Assembly: GCF_004005475.1 (NCBI RefSeq)
Contig: NZ_RZTZ01000001.1
Location: 62,001 to 126,000, forward strand
DNA from: Niallia taxi
GTDB lineage: Bacteria > Bacillota > Bacilli > Bacillales > Cytobacillaceae
DNA: 64,000 nt
Reading direction: 5' to 3'
The position numbers were made by a program, and so were the translations under genes. Positions within the stretch are counted from its first letter, which is position 1. Each line of letters opens with the position of its first letter. Shown here in pieces: positions 24,902 through 33,237 of the stretch. The notes under the pieces are model-generated. The model saw nothing but the letters and a program-made list of their open reading frames with translations. It was not told where the DNA came from and ran no database searches.

Positions 24902-27811
24902 TTACACCAGCTCTGTTTTCCACTCAATCATGTTAAGCTCTTCTATCAGTGCATTTACTCGGTCAATTGTCAGGTTTGCCTCAGGGAATTCTGCTAATTC
25001 CTTTAAAGTTTTTGTTCTCATCGCAAAAATCCCTGGTGGATTGGCGATGCCTGGAGCATGTTTTTCAAGGACTGCAGCGGATGATTTTTGTGCAAGTACA
25101 TCAATCAGCCTTGATTCATCAGTAAACCTGACTGTTAGGCCGTGCTTATTTGCATATTGGAAGTGATAACTGCCAGAGCCAACTGTTAAAATAACTGTAT
25201 CTTCTTGTTCCTTAATTGAATAAATTCCTGATGAGGCGGCTAGTAGTTTTCCACCTTCTGTAACAGCCTCTATTTGTGCATAAGGCAATGTAATTTCGGC
25301 TGTTGTATTTGGAGGAATAGCTACTTTCAACTCGATTTGGTCTGCTGTTTTATGCCATTCTGATTGTATTCTGCCATACATAGATTCAAGGGCAGCTTTT
25401 GCATAGGTTAAATGTATCCCCGCAAATTGTGGTTTAATGCGAATCCGTTTATATGCTGGCAGCTCTTTATCCATATCGAGTCCAGCGACAGCTCTATACA
25501 ACCAGTCGCCGATTGCTCCATAAGCGTAATGGTTAAAGGAATTCATGTCATCACTCCAAAATGAACCGTCCTTTTTTATTCCGTCCCAGTGCTCCCAAAT
25601 TGTTGTTGCACCTTGCTTCACAGAATACAGCCACGAAGGATAGCTCTCCTGCAGCAATAGTCTGACTGCTGTTTCGTGATATCCTGCTTTAGTTAGAGCA
25701 AAACATAGATATGGTGTACCAACAAAGCCTGTCGTTAAATGGTAATCGTTTTGGAGAATTAGTTCGTTTAACTCTCGCGCAGTCCGTTCCTTCACCTTAC
25801 CGTCCACTAAATCAAACATAAGTGCAAGCACATGTGCTGTTTGTGTTGGCGAAACGAGTCTGCCAGATTGTGAAACAAACTCATAGTTAAAGGCCTTAAT
25901 AATGTTCTCCAGCAATGTTTCATAATATTGTGCATCTTCCCATTTGCCAAGCACTTTTGCAGCATCGCGAAGAATTCTAGTTGAATGAGCGTAAAAGGCT
26001 GTTGCAACAAAGTCTTTCGGTGTTGCACCACTATAGCTGCCTGATGGTGCATCAAGAGCAAGCCAATCGCCGAAATTGAAACCGACTATCCAAAGATACT
26101 CGTTTTCCCCTTGTTTATGCATATATTCTACCCACGCCTTCATGCTTTCATATTGCTCCTCCAAAAGCCTTCTGTCCCCATATGCGTTATATACCTCCCA
26201 AGGGATGATCGTCGTTGCATCGCCCCACGCTGCTGCATTTGCTCCGCCAACGACCGCTGGGATTACAAAAGGAACGCCACCGTCTGCATGCTGCTCTGCT
26301 TTAAGGTCACGCAACCATTTGGTGAAAAAAGGTCCGCCGTGATAGTTAAATAATGCTGTCTGAATAAAAACTTGGGCATCACCTGTCCAACCAAGCCGCT
26401 CATCTCGTTGCGGACAGTCTGTCGGCACATCAAGAAAATTGCCTCTTTGTCCCCAGACGATATTTTCCTGAAGCTTGTTTACGAGTTCGTTAGAACACTC
26501 AAATTCCCCAGTTGGCTGCATATCAGAATGAATGACTTCACCCGTAAAGTTTTCAAGCGGAAGTCCGTTTTCCTGATTTGGATAGCCTTCAATTTTCACA
26601 TAGCGAAAGCCCTGAAAAGTAAAGTGAGGAGCATAGCTTTCAAGTCCAGTTCCTTTCGTTATATATTCAACCTGCTGGTCTGCTTTTCGCAAATTACCAA
26701 AATAAATATTTCCGTCCTTATCGAGCACCTCAGCATGCTTTAAAACGATATGAGTACCGCGTTTGGCTTCTACTGAAAAGCGGATTCTGCCAACCATGTT
26801 TTGCCCCATATCAATTACCGTATCTCCTGAAGGTGTGATAAATGCGCTGATGGGCTTTATTAGCTCCGTCACTCTAGTTGGCCAATTTTCCTGTGCAACA
26901 AGCTGTGATACAGGCATATGCTGCACTGCCGTATGATACCAAAGGCTGTCATTAAACCCAGGACAGCTAAAGCCTTCCTGTTCAAGCCTTGCATCGTATT
27001 TTTCCCCTTGATAAAGTTCGGAATAAACAACAGGTCCTACCTCTGCCCTCCACGACGTATCTGTAGGAATAATAACCTCTGTTCCATCCTCATATTTAAC
27101 ATGAAGCTCAAAAAAGGCTGCCCGTCTGTCTCCATATATATGTCGCTTGTTTTCCCATGTGAGATTTCCTTTGTACCACCCGTCAGCAAGTATGATACCT
27201 AAACCGTTTGGACCGGCCTGAAGGCTTGATGTCACATCATATGTCTGATATTGAAGGCGTTTATGGTAGCTGGTCCAGCCTGGTGCCAGTAAATCATCCC
27301 CAATGCGTTCCCCATTTACGTAAAGTTCATACAATCCTAATCCAGTCCCATAAATACGAGCGGAAACAATCCTTGACTGAAGATTAAATTCTTTTCTTAA
27401 CAGAAATGCAGCTTCACTTAATGGGTCAATTTCATTCTGTGCTGGTGTGATCCATTGTGCTCTCCAGCTATGTTCATTTAAGAATGCTGTTTCCCACCAT
27501 GCTGTTTCACTCCAAGCAGATTCTCGGTCTTTGTTGTCCCAAATCTTCACCCTGTAGTAGTATCTTGTTTTATCTTTAAGCTCTGCTCCCTCGTATTCAA
27601 TATGCAGAGATTCTTGAGAATGAACGATTCCTGAATCCCACAGTATAGATGTAAAGTCCTCCCTATCTGAAACATGAACTTGATATGCTTTTTGCACTGT
27701 TCCTCTCCCACTTGACGTGATTTTCCAGCTGATACGAGGCTTTTTCATGTCGATTCCAAGAGGATTTGTTCGATATTCACATGTTAATGCAGCAACCTTT
27801 AAATCTTTCAT
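24902..27811 (-). CDS. Alpha-L-rhamnosidase (GH78)
   Basis: A 969-residue glycoside hydrolase of family GH78, which removes terminal alpha-L-rhamnose from plant glycosides. The N-terminal part has two beta-sandwich domains: ALTCEYRTNPLGI, then the carbohydrate-binding-like LYELYVNGERIGDDLLAPGW region. The (alpha/alpha)6 catalytic barrel contains DVPTDCPQRDERLGWTGDAQ, where the conserved acidic residues act as catalyst. A C-terminal beta domain follows. There is no signal peptide, so it works in the cytoplasm on imported glycosides. ATG 27811 has AAAGGA upstream. It is cotranscribed with the MFS transporter 92 bases upstream. Confidence 0.92.
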   Translation of the reverse strand: MKDLKVAALTCEYRTNPLGIDMKKPRISWKITSSGRGTVQKAYQVHVSDREDFTSILWDSGIVHSQESLHIEYEGAELKDKTRYYYRVKIWDNKDRESAWSETAWWETAFLNEHSWRAQWITPAQNEIDPLSEAAFLLRKEFNLQSRIVSARIYGTGLGLYELYVNGERIGDDLLAPGWTSYHKRLQYQTYDVTSSLQAGPNGLGIILADGWYKGNLTWENKRHIYGDRRAAFFELHVKYEDGTEVIIPTDTSWRAEVGPVVYSELYQGEKYDARLEQEGFSCPGFNDSLWYHTAVQHMPVSQLVAQENWPTRVTELIKPISAFITPSGDTVIDMGQNMVGRIRFSVEAKRGTHIVLKHAEVLDKDGNIYFGNLRKADQQVEYITKGTGLESYAPHFTFQGFRYVKIEGYPNQENGLPLENFTGEVIHSDMQPTGEFECSNELVNKLQENIVWGQRGNFLDVPTDCPQRDERLGWTGDAQVFIQTALFNYHGGPFFTKWLRDLKAEQHADGGVPFVIPAVVGGANAAAWGDATTIIPWEVYNAYGDRRLLEEQYESMKAWVEYMHKQGENEYLWIVGFNFGDWLALDAPSGSYSGATPKDFVATAFYAHSTRILRDAAKVLGKWEDAQYYETLLENIIKAFNYEFVSQSGRLVSPTQTAHVLALMFDLVDGKVKERTARELNELILQNDYHLTTGFVGTPYLCFALTKAGYHETAVRLLLQESYPSWLYSVKQGATTIWEHWDGIKKDGSFWSDDMNSFNHYAYGAIGDWLYRAVAGLDMDKELPAYKRIRIKPQFAGIHLTYAKAALESMYGRIQSEWHKTADQIELKVAIPPNTTAEITLPYAQIEAVTEGGKLLAASSGIYSIKEQEDTVILTVGSGSYHFQYANKHGLTVRFTDESRLIDVLAQKSSAAVLEKHAPGIANPPGIFAMRTKTLKELAEFPEANLTIDRVNALIEELNMIEWKTELV

Positions 27812-27903
27812 TCTATCTATTCCTTTCTTTTCTAGAAATTTTAAAGTTAAACAGTCTTTGTTCCTTTGTATGGGATGAATTATCTTCATCCCTCCTATTT
27901 TTT

Positions 27904-29202
27904 TTAAGAAACAACTATTTCATCAATAGGTTCGTCATCCGCTTCTCCCTTTCCTTCCATTTCTGGTATTGGAAGGACAGCTATTGCAGAAAGAATGGAA
28001 AATACAGCAAGGACAAGGAAGAAAAGGGTATAGCCATCACCACCAAATGTACTTGCACCGAAAGCAATTAGCACTGGTGCTGCAAAGCTGACTAATGTGG
28101 AAGCCATATTGGTAGTCGTATTCATGATAGAAATATCCTTTGCCGCATTTTCCTTTGAAGGCAGAATACGGTTTACAAGGGCATTATCAACAGCATTGTA
28201 CATTCCAAATCCAAAGTTAAAAATGAAGTTGCCGACAATCACCCATGCCACACTTGTAGAAAAAGCAAAGGCAACAAGGCAAAGTGCTGTTATGAGTGCT
28301 GCTCCCATTACAAAGGGCTTTTGCTTTTTAACTTTATCTGATAAAAAGCCGCCAAGAATGCCTGCTCCCACCATCAGGATAATCGTAGGCGCAGTCAGTC
28401 CCATAATTTGAAAAATTTTCGTTTCGCTTAAATGAAATCTGGCGATATAAAACAATGTCAGCATATTTAATCCAGCATTAGAGAAATTGATGAACAGCTT
28501 TGTCAAAAGTGCCCAAGTATAAGCAGGATGCTGTTTAAAGCTTGGATAAAAGCCGCGAATCCCAAGCGAGTTATTGCTGTTTTTTGCTGACTTCGCCAAA
28601 TAATTATCCTTAATTAATAGTGCCGCAGTAATACCGCCAATCAGTTGGATTATAATTAAAGTAAGCATCTTTTGTTCAATCGTCGAATTTGCGAACACTC
28701 CCATCAGCATTTGCCCTGACATAACAAACGCTGGTGCTGCAGCTCCAATTAAGCCTGACACACGACCAAACTTTTCCGGGTCTACCTGCTCTGGCACAAT
28801 GGCATAACAGGATAAAGAAACCATGCCATAAAAGAAGTTCACCAAGCATAACGAGATAATAAACATTGGGATAGAAGCTGCATATGTCAGTAGCACCATT
28901 GAAATCGCACCAAGAATGCTACCCGCTACCATCCAAAATCTTCTTCTTCCCATCCTGATCCTCGTCTTATCTGCAATAACACCACCAAACAATCCAAATA
29001 TAACAACCGCAATTCCTGTGATGCCTGACGCTGTTCCATATACAGCAGTCGCATTCTCCTGTCCGACAATCCTTATCACAATAAAGGTAGAAAGACCAAA
29101 CCCTAATAAAACTAATGGCGCTATTGAAGTGCCGACACCAAGCATTGCAGCAATTATTAATCTCTTAAAAGGCGTTTTATCCCAAACAACCGTCTCCATC
29201 AT
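27904..29202 (-). CDS. MFS transporter of the glycoside locus
   Basis: A 432-residue transporter with twelve membrane segments. The MFS-type loop between segments 2 and 3 reads GGVIADKTRIRMGRRRFW, close to the glycoside-pentoside-hexuronide/MFS pattern D(R/K)xxxxGRR. It has an acidic C-terminal tail. Its position between a GH1 glucosidase and a GH78 rhamnosidase, under the same predicted promoter architecture as the glucosidase, makes it the likely importer of the rhamnose-containing glycoside. GGAGGGG stands before ATG 29202. Confidence 0.88.
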   Translation of the reverse strand: MMETVVWDKTPFKRLIIAAMLGVGTSIAPLVLLGFGLSTFIVIRIVGQENATAVYGTASGITGIAVVIFGLFGGVIADKTRIRMGRRRFWMVAGSILGAISMVLLTYAASIPMFIISLCLVNFFYGMVSLSCYAIVPEQVDPEKFGRVSGLIGAAAPAFVMSGQMLMGVFANSTIEQKMLTLIIIQLIGGITAALLIKDNYLAKSAKNSNNSLGIRGFYPSFKQHPAYTWALLTKLFINFSNAGLNMLTLFYIARFHLSETKIFQIMGLTAPTIILMVGAGILGGFLSDKVKKQKPFVMGAALITALCLVAFAFSTSVAWVIVGNFIFNFGFGMYNAVDNALVNRILPSKENAAKDISIMNTTTNMASTLVSFAAPVLIAFGASTFGGDGYTLFFLVLAVFSILSAIAVLPIPEMEGKGEADDEPIDEIVVS

Positions 29203-29260
29203 TACCCCTCCATAAAATGCAATTCATAAAGCAAATTCTTTCTTGCTCGCCACTTTATAT

Positions 29261-29274
29261 TTAAAGCGCTTTCA
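29261..29274 (-). promoter_or_regulatory. cre site (CcpA) of the MFS-rhamnosidase operon
   Basis: TGAAAGCGCTTTAA on the minus strand matches the catabolite-responsive element consensus TGWAANCGNTNWCA at all but the end positions. It lies in the spacer just upstream of a TATAAA -10-like hexamer. Confidence 0.8.
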
Positions 29275-29306
29275 AATCATTCGATGGTATTATCGGAGAA
29301 TAATCT

Positions 29307-29325
29307 TGCTTGATTCAAAGATTTA
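29307..29325 (-). promoter_or_regulatory. Direct repeat copy 1, candidate AraC-regulator operator
   Basis: TAAATCTTTGAATCAAGCA (minus strand), identical at 18 of 19 positions to the copy at 30737-30755. It begins exactly 46 bases from the cre site, as does the other copy. Confidence 0.65.
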
Positions 29326-29335
29326 TAAACATTAG

Positions 29336-29363
29336 TGAAAACTACTCCCAAAAGCGTGGGAGC
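29336..29363 (-). terminator. Weak terminator of the GH1 gene
   Basis: CTCCCA/TGGGAG hairpin followed by TAGTTTTC on the minus strand, just beyond the GH1 stop. Confidence 0.5.
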
Positions 29364-29373
29364 AGATGCTGCT

Positions 29374-30642
29374 TCAATTATTAACAAGGGAGCTGGATTT
29401 AGCAATTTGTCCAAGAAAGCGGGCACTTTCTTTCACCTTCCGTTTTTGTGTAGTACGGTCTACCTCAATTAACCCAAACTGTTTAGTATAGCCTGAATTC
29501 CACTCATAATTATCGAATGTCGACCAATGCAGATAGCCTCTGATATCAATACCGTCCTCCAGACATGACTGCAGGCCTGCTAACCCTTTGCGAATAAACT
29601 CGACTCGTCTGCTGTCATTCTCTGTGGCGATTCCATGCTCCGTAATAATGATGGGAATGGATATGGACTGTGCTACCTTGCGGACTACATTAGAGAGTCC
29701 TTCTGGATAAAATTCATAGCCCATTTGTGTCAATTCCGCCTCTTTATCTGGCTGTACTTGACCGTTTGGACCATATACTTCTCTTGTGTAGTTTTGCAAT
29801 CCAAAAAAATCATCCTCTTCTATCATAGGCAAATATTGACTAAAGTAACTTTGCCATTTAGCTGCAGCAATTTTTTCTCCGCCTTGAATACATTGAACAT
29901 CAGACAATGCCATTGACAGTCCAACTAATGTGTTTGGCTGGATGCTCTTTATCGCTTGACGTGCTTTTTGGTGTGTTTGACGGAGAATATGGAGTGAACG
30001 CTCATCTGATAGCATATGAAAGGTAAAATACTGATCACTTGTTGCACCGCAAAGCTTTGCTGCTTCCTCTCTCCACCCAGGCGCTGTCCATGCATCACGA
30101 CCAATTCCAACTGGCGGGATAAAGCCGATACTAGTAAAAAGCTCGCGAAGCATGACAGGGAGATTCACTTCATTCATCGTCAACACATATGGAATTAACT
30201 CACCAAGCTCACGAAATACAACTTCACAATATTTTGCAAAACGATCAGGAACATCAGGGCTTGCCCACCCGCCAAATTGCATTAACCATTTTGGCGAGGC
30301 AAAGTGATGCATGGCAACAAAAGGGGTAATATTGTGTTCATAGCATGTTTTAAGGACATCGCGATAATGATTGATTGCAGTTTGGGAATAGCGCCCTGGC
30401 TCTGGCTCAATTCTCGCCCATTCAATCGAAAAACGAAATACCTTTAATCCCAGACTTGCCATAAGGGCAATATCCTCTTTATAAAGAGTGTAATGGTCGA
30501 TGGCTTCTCCTGATTTCTCATTATATGGCGATCCTTCGACCTGCTCCTCTGCCCAAAAATCACTATTATCATTATTGCCTTCGACCTGATGTCCTGCAGT
30601 TGCTGAACCCCAAAGGAATCGCTTCGGAAAATCATAAGTCAT
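29374..30642 (-). CDS. Beta-glucosidase-like glycoside hydrolase (GH1)
   Basis: A 422-residue GH1 (beta/alpha)8 enzyme that hydrolyses beta-glycosides. The acid/base glutamate is Glu158 in TMNEVN and the nucleophile Glu335 in ITEHGIAT. In most GH1 enzymes the latter reads TENG, so the His336 is unusual. The first strand FPKRFLWGSATAGHQVEGN is standard. The phosphate-binding residues of 6-phospho-beta-glucosidases are not evident, which fits import by MFS rather than PTS. There is no signal peptide. GGAGGT precedes ATG 30642. With the GH78 enzyme it would trim a rhamnosyl-glucoside such as a flavonoid diglycoside. Confidence 0.9.
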   Translation of the reverse strand: MTYDFPKRFLWGSATAGHQVEGNNDNSDFWAEEQVEGSPYNEKSGEAIDHYTLYKEDIALMASLGLKVFRFSIEWARIEPEPGRYSQTAINHYRDVLKTCYEHNITPFVAMHHFASPKWLMQFGGWASPDVPDRFAKYCEVVFRELGELIPYVLTMNEVNLPVMLRELFTSIGFIPPVGIGRDAWTAPGWREEAAKLCGATSDQYFTFHMLSDERSLHILRQTHQKARQAIKSIQPNTLVGLSMALSDVQCIQGGEKIAAAKWQSYFSQYLPMIEEDDFFGLQNYTREVYGPNGQVQPDKEAELTQMGYEFYPEGLSNVVRKVAQSISIPIIITEHGIATENDSRRVEFIRKGLAGLQSCLEDGIDIRGYLHWSTFDNYEWNSGYTKQFGLIEVDRTTQKRKVKESARFLGQIAKSSSLVNN

Positions 30643-30690
30643 TATATTTACCTCCTAAAATCTTTTTACTTGCTTTGTGACTCTAATTGT

Positions 30691-30704
30691 AGCAAGCGTT
30701 TTCA
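30691..30704 (-). promoter_or_regulatory. cre site (CcpA) of the GH1 gene
   Basis: TGAAAACGCTTGCT on the minus strand fits the CcpA site consensus. It overlaps the spacer upstream of TACAAT, the probable -10 box (30687-30692). Confidence 0.82.
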
Positions 30705-30736
30705 TTTGTTTGAATGGCATATACAAAGAAGATGTT

Positions 30737-30755
30737 TGCTCGATTCAAAGATTTA
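30737..30755 (-). promoter_or_regulatory. Direct repeat copy 2, candidate AraC-regulator operator
   Basis: TAAATCTTTGAATCGAGCA (minus strand) starts 46 bases from the cre site, matching the arrangement before the MFS gene. It lies 30 bases from the end of the AraC-type regulator gene. Confidence 0.65.
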
Positions 30756-30784
30756 GGAAGGAAGCATAATGATACCACTAAATA

Positions 30785-31780
30785 TTACTGATTACTGTCT
30801 CTATATTCCTTTGGAGTCTGTTGATATATTTCATTAAATTTCTTGTAGAAAAAAGACACACTCGAATACCCTACCTCTTCAGCAATTTCCGGTATAGGCA
30901 TAAAAGAATTTGTTAAGTAAAGTGCCGCTTTATTAACCCGTTGGATTTGCAGCAAGTCTGTAAATGACTTTCCAGTTGCTTTTTTCAAAATGGCCGAAAT
31001 ATAGTTTGGATGATATTTAAACTGATCTGCCATAGCTGTTAGGCTGCATTCCTTGCAGTGACTTTCTATATACTGCAGCAAATTTAAAACAATCAAGTCC
31101 TTTTCTGTCCGATTATTTCTCTCTATGCTAGTTAAGCTGTTGCTATGGCGTATTAACTCTGTAAACATGATAAATAAATAAGCATCTATCATTCCGGATG
31201 TAAAGGCATCTTCCTCAAAATATTCACACATAATATGCTCCATAATGTCATTAAAGTTAGAGCTTGCTTCAAAAGGAAAATAAAGATACTTATTTGTACT
31301 TCTGCTATCAATCAGAGAGTCTACTAAAAACTGAGAAATGATACTTCTGTTTGTGAATCTACTTAAAAAACTGGAAGACAAGTAATCGTGCTTCAGCTTT
31401 ATTTCTATGATAATATCTTCTTTTGTTGTTTCCATCACCGTATGGGGAGTATTTTTGTCAATCATGATGATCCCCCCTTCCTCTATATCAATGACATCCT
31501 CCTGCATGATAATCTGGCAACTGCCTTGATAAACATAGATTAGCTCAATGTATTGATGGATATGTAATGGTACAAAGGCAGTAGGCGGGCATTGTGAAAT
31601 AAAGATATTATCTTCAATCGGATTATGGAACGGATCAAAAATCATATTAAATTCGTACAGCGGCTCGCCATTAATGCTTCCAATCGGTTCCACCTGATAG
31701 GTGTTTTTTATATGGTTCCAGTCAGGAGGAGCCATTTTATTATAGCTTTCAAGCTTTCGTTTTAACTCAGCACTATTCAT
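30785..31780 (-). CDS. AraC family regulator of the glycoside locus
   Basis: A 331-residue regulator. Its N-terminal cupin (VPLHIHQYIELIYVYQGSCQ, then EEGGIIMIDKNTPHTV) senses a ligand, and the C-terminal two-HTH AraC domain ends FYKKFNEIYQQTPKEYRD. The start ATG 31780 has AAAAGGAG upstream; a longer frame to 31819 lacks one. It is encoded just upstream of the GH1 gene in the same direction. The direct repeats before the GH1 and MFS genes are the obvious candidates for its binding sites. It would activate both in response to a glycoside or rhamnose, with CcpA adding glucose repression. Confidence 0.88.
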   Translation of the reverse strand: MNSAELKRKLESYNKMAPPDWNHIKNTYQVEPIGSINGEPLYEFNMIFDPFHNPIEDNIFISQCPPTAFVPLHIHQYIELIYVYQGSCQIIMQEDVIDIEEGGIIMIDKNTPHTVMETTKEDIIIEIKLKHDYLSSSFLSRFTNRSIISQFLVDSLIDSRSTNKYLYFPFEASSNFNDIMEHIMCEYFEEDAFTSGMIDAYLFIMFTELIRHSNSLTSIERNNRTEKDLIVLNLLQYIESHCKECSLTAMADQFKYHPNYISAILKKATGKSFTDLLQIQRVNKAALYLTNSFMPIPEIAEEVGYSSVSFFYKKFNEIYQQTPKEYRDSNQ

Positions 31781-32028
31781 GATCAGACTCCTTTTGTTTT
31801 TTTTTTGAAATATCTCCATTTAAATAAAAAATCTTTTATTTTCATTTGTTTATGTATCTTTACTTTTATTTATATCCTAAATATAACATATTGAGGGATT
31901 AAAACATTCACAAAATTTTGTTGTTCACAATACCCTTGGAATAGCTTTCTTAGCCTGGATACATTATGCAAGCTTCTTAGTTATCAGTCCAAGTTAAAGC
32001 ACCGAGCAGCTTTCCTCACTCCTTTATA

Positions 32029-32058
32029 TAAAAAAACAGCACTGCGATGCAGTACTGT
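32029..32058 (-). terminator. Terminator of the C45-type hydrolase gene
   Basis: ACAGTACTGC/GCAGTGCTGT stem followed by TTTTTTT. The stem begins in the stop codon. Confidence 0.88.
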
Positions 32059-33119
32059 CATTTAAACCAATCAGCTTGCTCCATATGAACAAAGGGAATG
32101 TCTGTATCAATAAGTCCTTCTACTTTTTCGATCGGTAAATCCTCACCATCGAGCCACTTTGCAAAATCGAATTCAATTGGTTCTTGATCACCGCCAAGTG
32201 CAAACCATGCTTTTTGAGTTTTAGGAAAGTAAGCAGAGGTATGGATTGTTCCAGCCCATGCCCCATACAGCTTGGAGAATATGCCTGAATCACTGCCATT
32301 CAACAGCTTAAATGCTGCTTCTCCATCCATATTACCAGTTTGATTTTCCTCGATAATTTCCAATCTTCTTTTGGAATCATCCAAAACATGACGATTTTCT
32401 TCTGTCATGATATTAAAATGATTTGTGCACGAATACCCTCTTCTGATTTCTACCCGTCTTGGGGAGGTTTCGACAATGAATGGAGTGTCACAGCTTTTAT
32501 CAAACAGTACATAGCTAAAGGAGTGACGGTGCGGAATTTCTTTCAGCAAATCAGCCGCTTCTTCTGCAGTGCCGCAAAGCTCTAAAATAAGCCTTCCGAT
32601 CATATTGCACACAAAGCCTGTACCAGGACGTTTTCGATTCATAAAGTTATAGCCCATCGACAAGCCCTTTTCATTCATGCCGTCCATTCGCCCTGTTCCT
32701 CTTTGGCTAGGGCCGATAATCGCATTCCCCCCGTCTGTCGGTTTAAAGATTGTATATCTGCCATCATAGGTTTTTGGATGATAATCATAATTACGGATTA
32801 AATAATCATTTCCCACATAAATGGAACAGCCTGACTTGTCAATATCAAGCCGGTAGCCGCAGAATTCCAAAAGCACCCGTTCCATCGGCCAGCCTAATGC
32901 ATCACGAAATCCTTCCATCTCCTCCCAGATAAGTGGGGCAAATCTAGCAAAAATTTGCCTTGTTTCTTCTACATCTATCGAAAATTTTGGCTTTCTTACC
33001 TTCCATTGTTTTTCTCTGTTTCTTACAAGTATAGAGTCCTTGAAATACTCCCCCTGTTTAAAGCCAAAATTATAATGTGTCCCCCGAAATTGCATAACAT
33101 CTGCATATACTTTTTTCAT
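32058..33119 (-). CDS. C45-type autoproteolytic acyltransferase/hydrolase
   Basis: A 353-residue protein of the Ntn-hydrolase C45 group (related to acyl-coenzyme A:6-aminopenicillanate acyltransferase and choloylglycine-type hydrolases). The likely nucleophile is Cys98 in DKSGCSIYVG, which would become N-terminal after self-cleavage, followed by the conserved LIRNYDYHP. The glycine-rich GMNEKGLSMGYN segment is also typical. It probably hydrolyses or transfers an acyl group on an amide. ATG 33119 has GGAGGA eight bases upstream. The acyl substrate is unknown. There is no signal peptide. Confidence 0.85.
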   Translation of the reverse strand: MKKVYADVMQFRGTHYNFGFKQGEYFKDSILVRNREKQWKVRKPKFSIDVEETRQIFARFAPLIWEEMEGFRDALGWPMERVLLEFCGYRLDIDKSGCSIYVGNDYLIRNYDYHPKTYDGRYTIFKPTDGGNAIIGPSQRGTGRMDGMNEKGLSMGYNFMNRKRPGTGFVCNMIGRLILELCGTAEEAADLLKEIPHRHSFSYVLFDKSCDTPFIVETSPRRVEIRRGYSCTNHFNIMTEENRHVLDDSKRRLEIIEENQTGNMDGEAAFKLLNGSDSGIFSKLYGAWAGTIHTSAYFPKTQKAWFALGGDQEPIEFDFAKWLDGEDLPIEKVEGLIDTDIPFVHMEQADWFK

Positions 33120-33202
33120 TATGTATCCTCCCATCTGTTCTATATTTTAGGATACTGGTAAAAGTGGACGATGGAAAGGAATAAGCAATAGGAAAACGTG
33201 AA

Positions 33203-33236
33203 AGAGCCAGCCCCATAATTTTGAGGCTGGCTGCTA
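33203..33236 (-). terminator. Terminator of the chemoreceptor gene
   Basis: AGCCAGCC/GGCTGGCT stem around an AT-rich loop followed by CTTTC on the minus strand. The T run is short. Confidence 0.65.
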
Positions 33237-33237
33237 A

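Noticed and set aside
33204-33236. Further copy of the dispersed repeat (GAGCCAGCCCC end)
   Set aside because: Only a short terminator hairpin is present, without the TTAGTTCG box or the paired ends.
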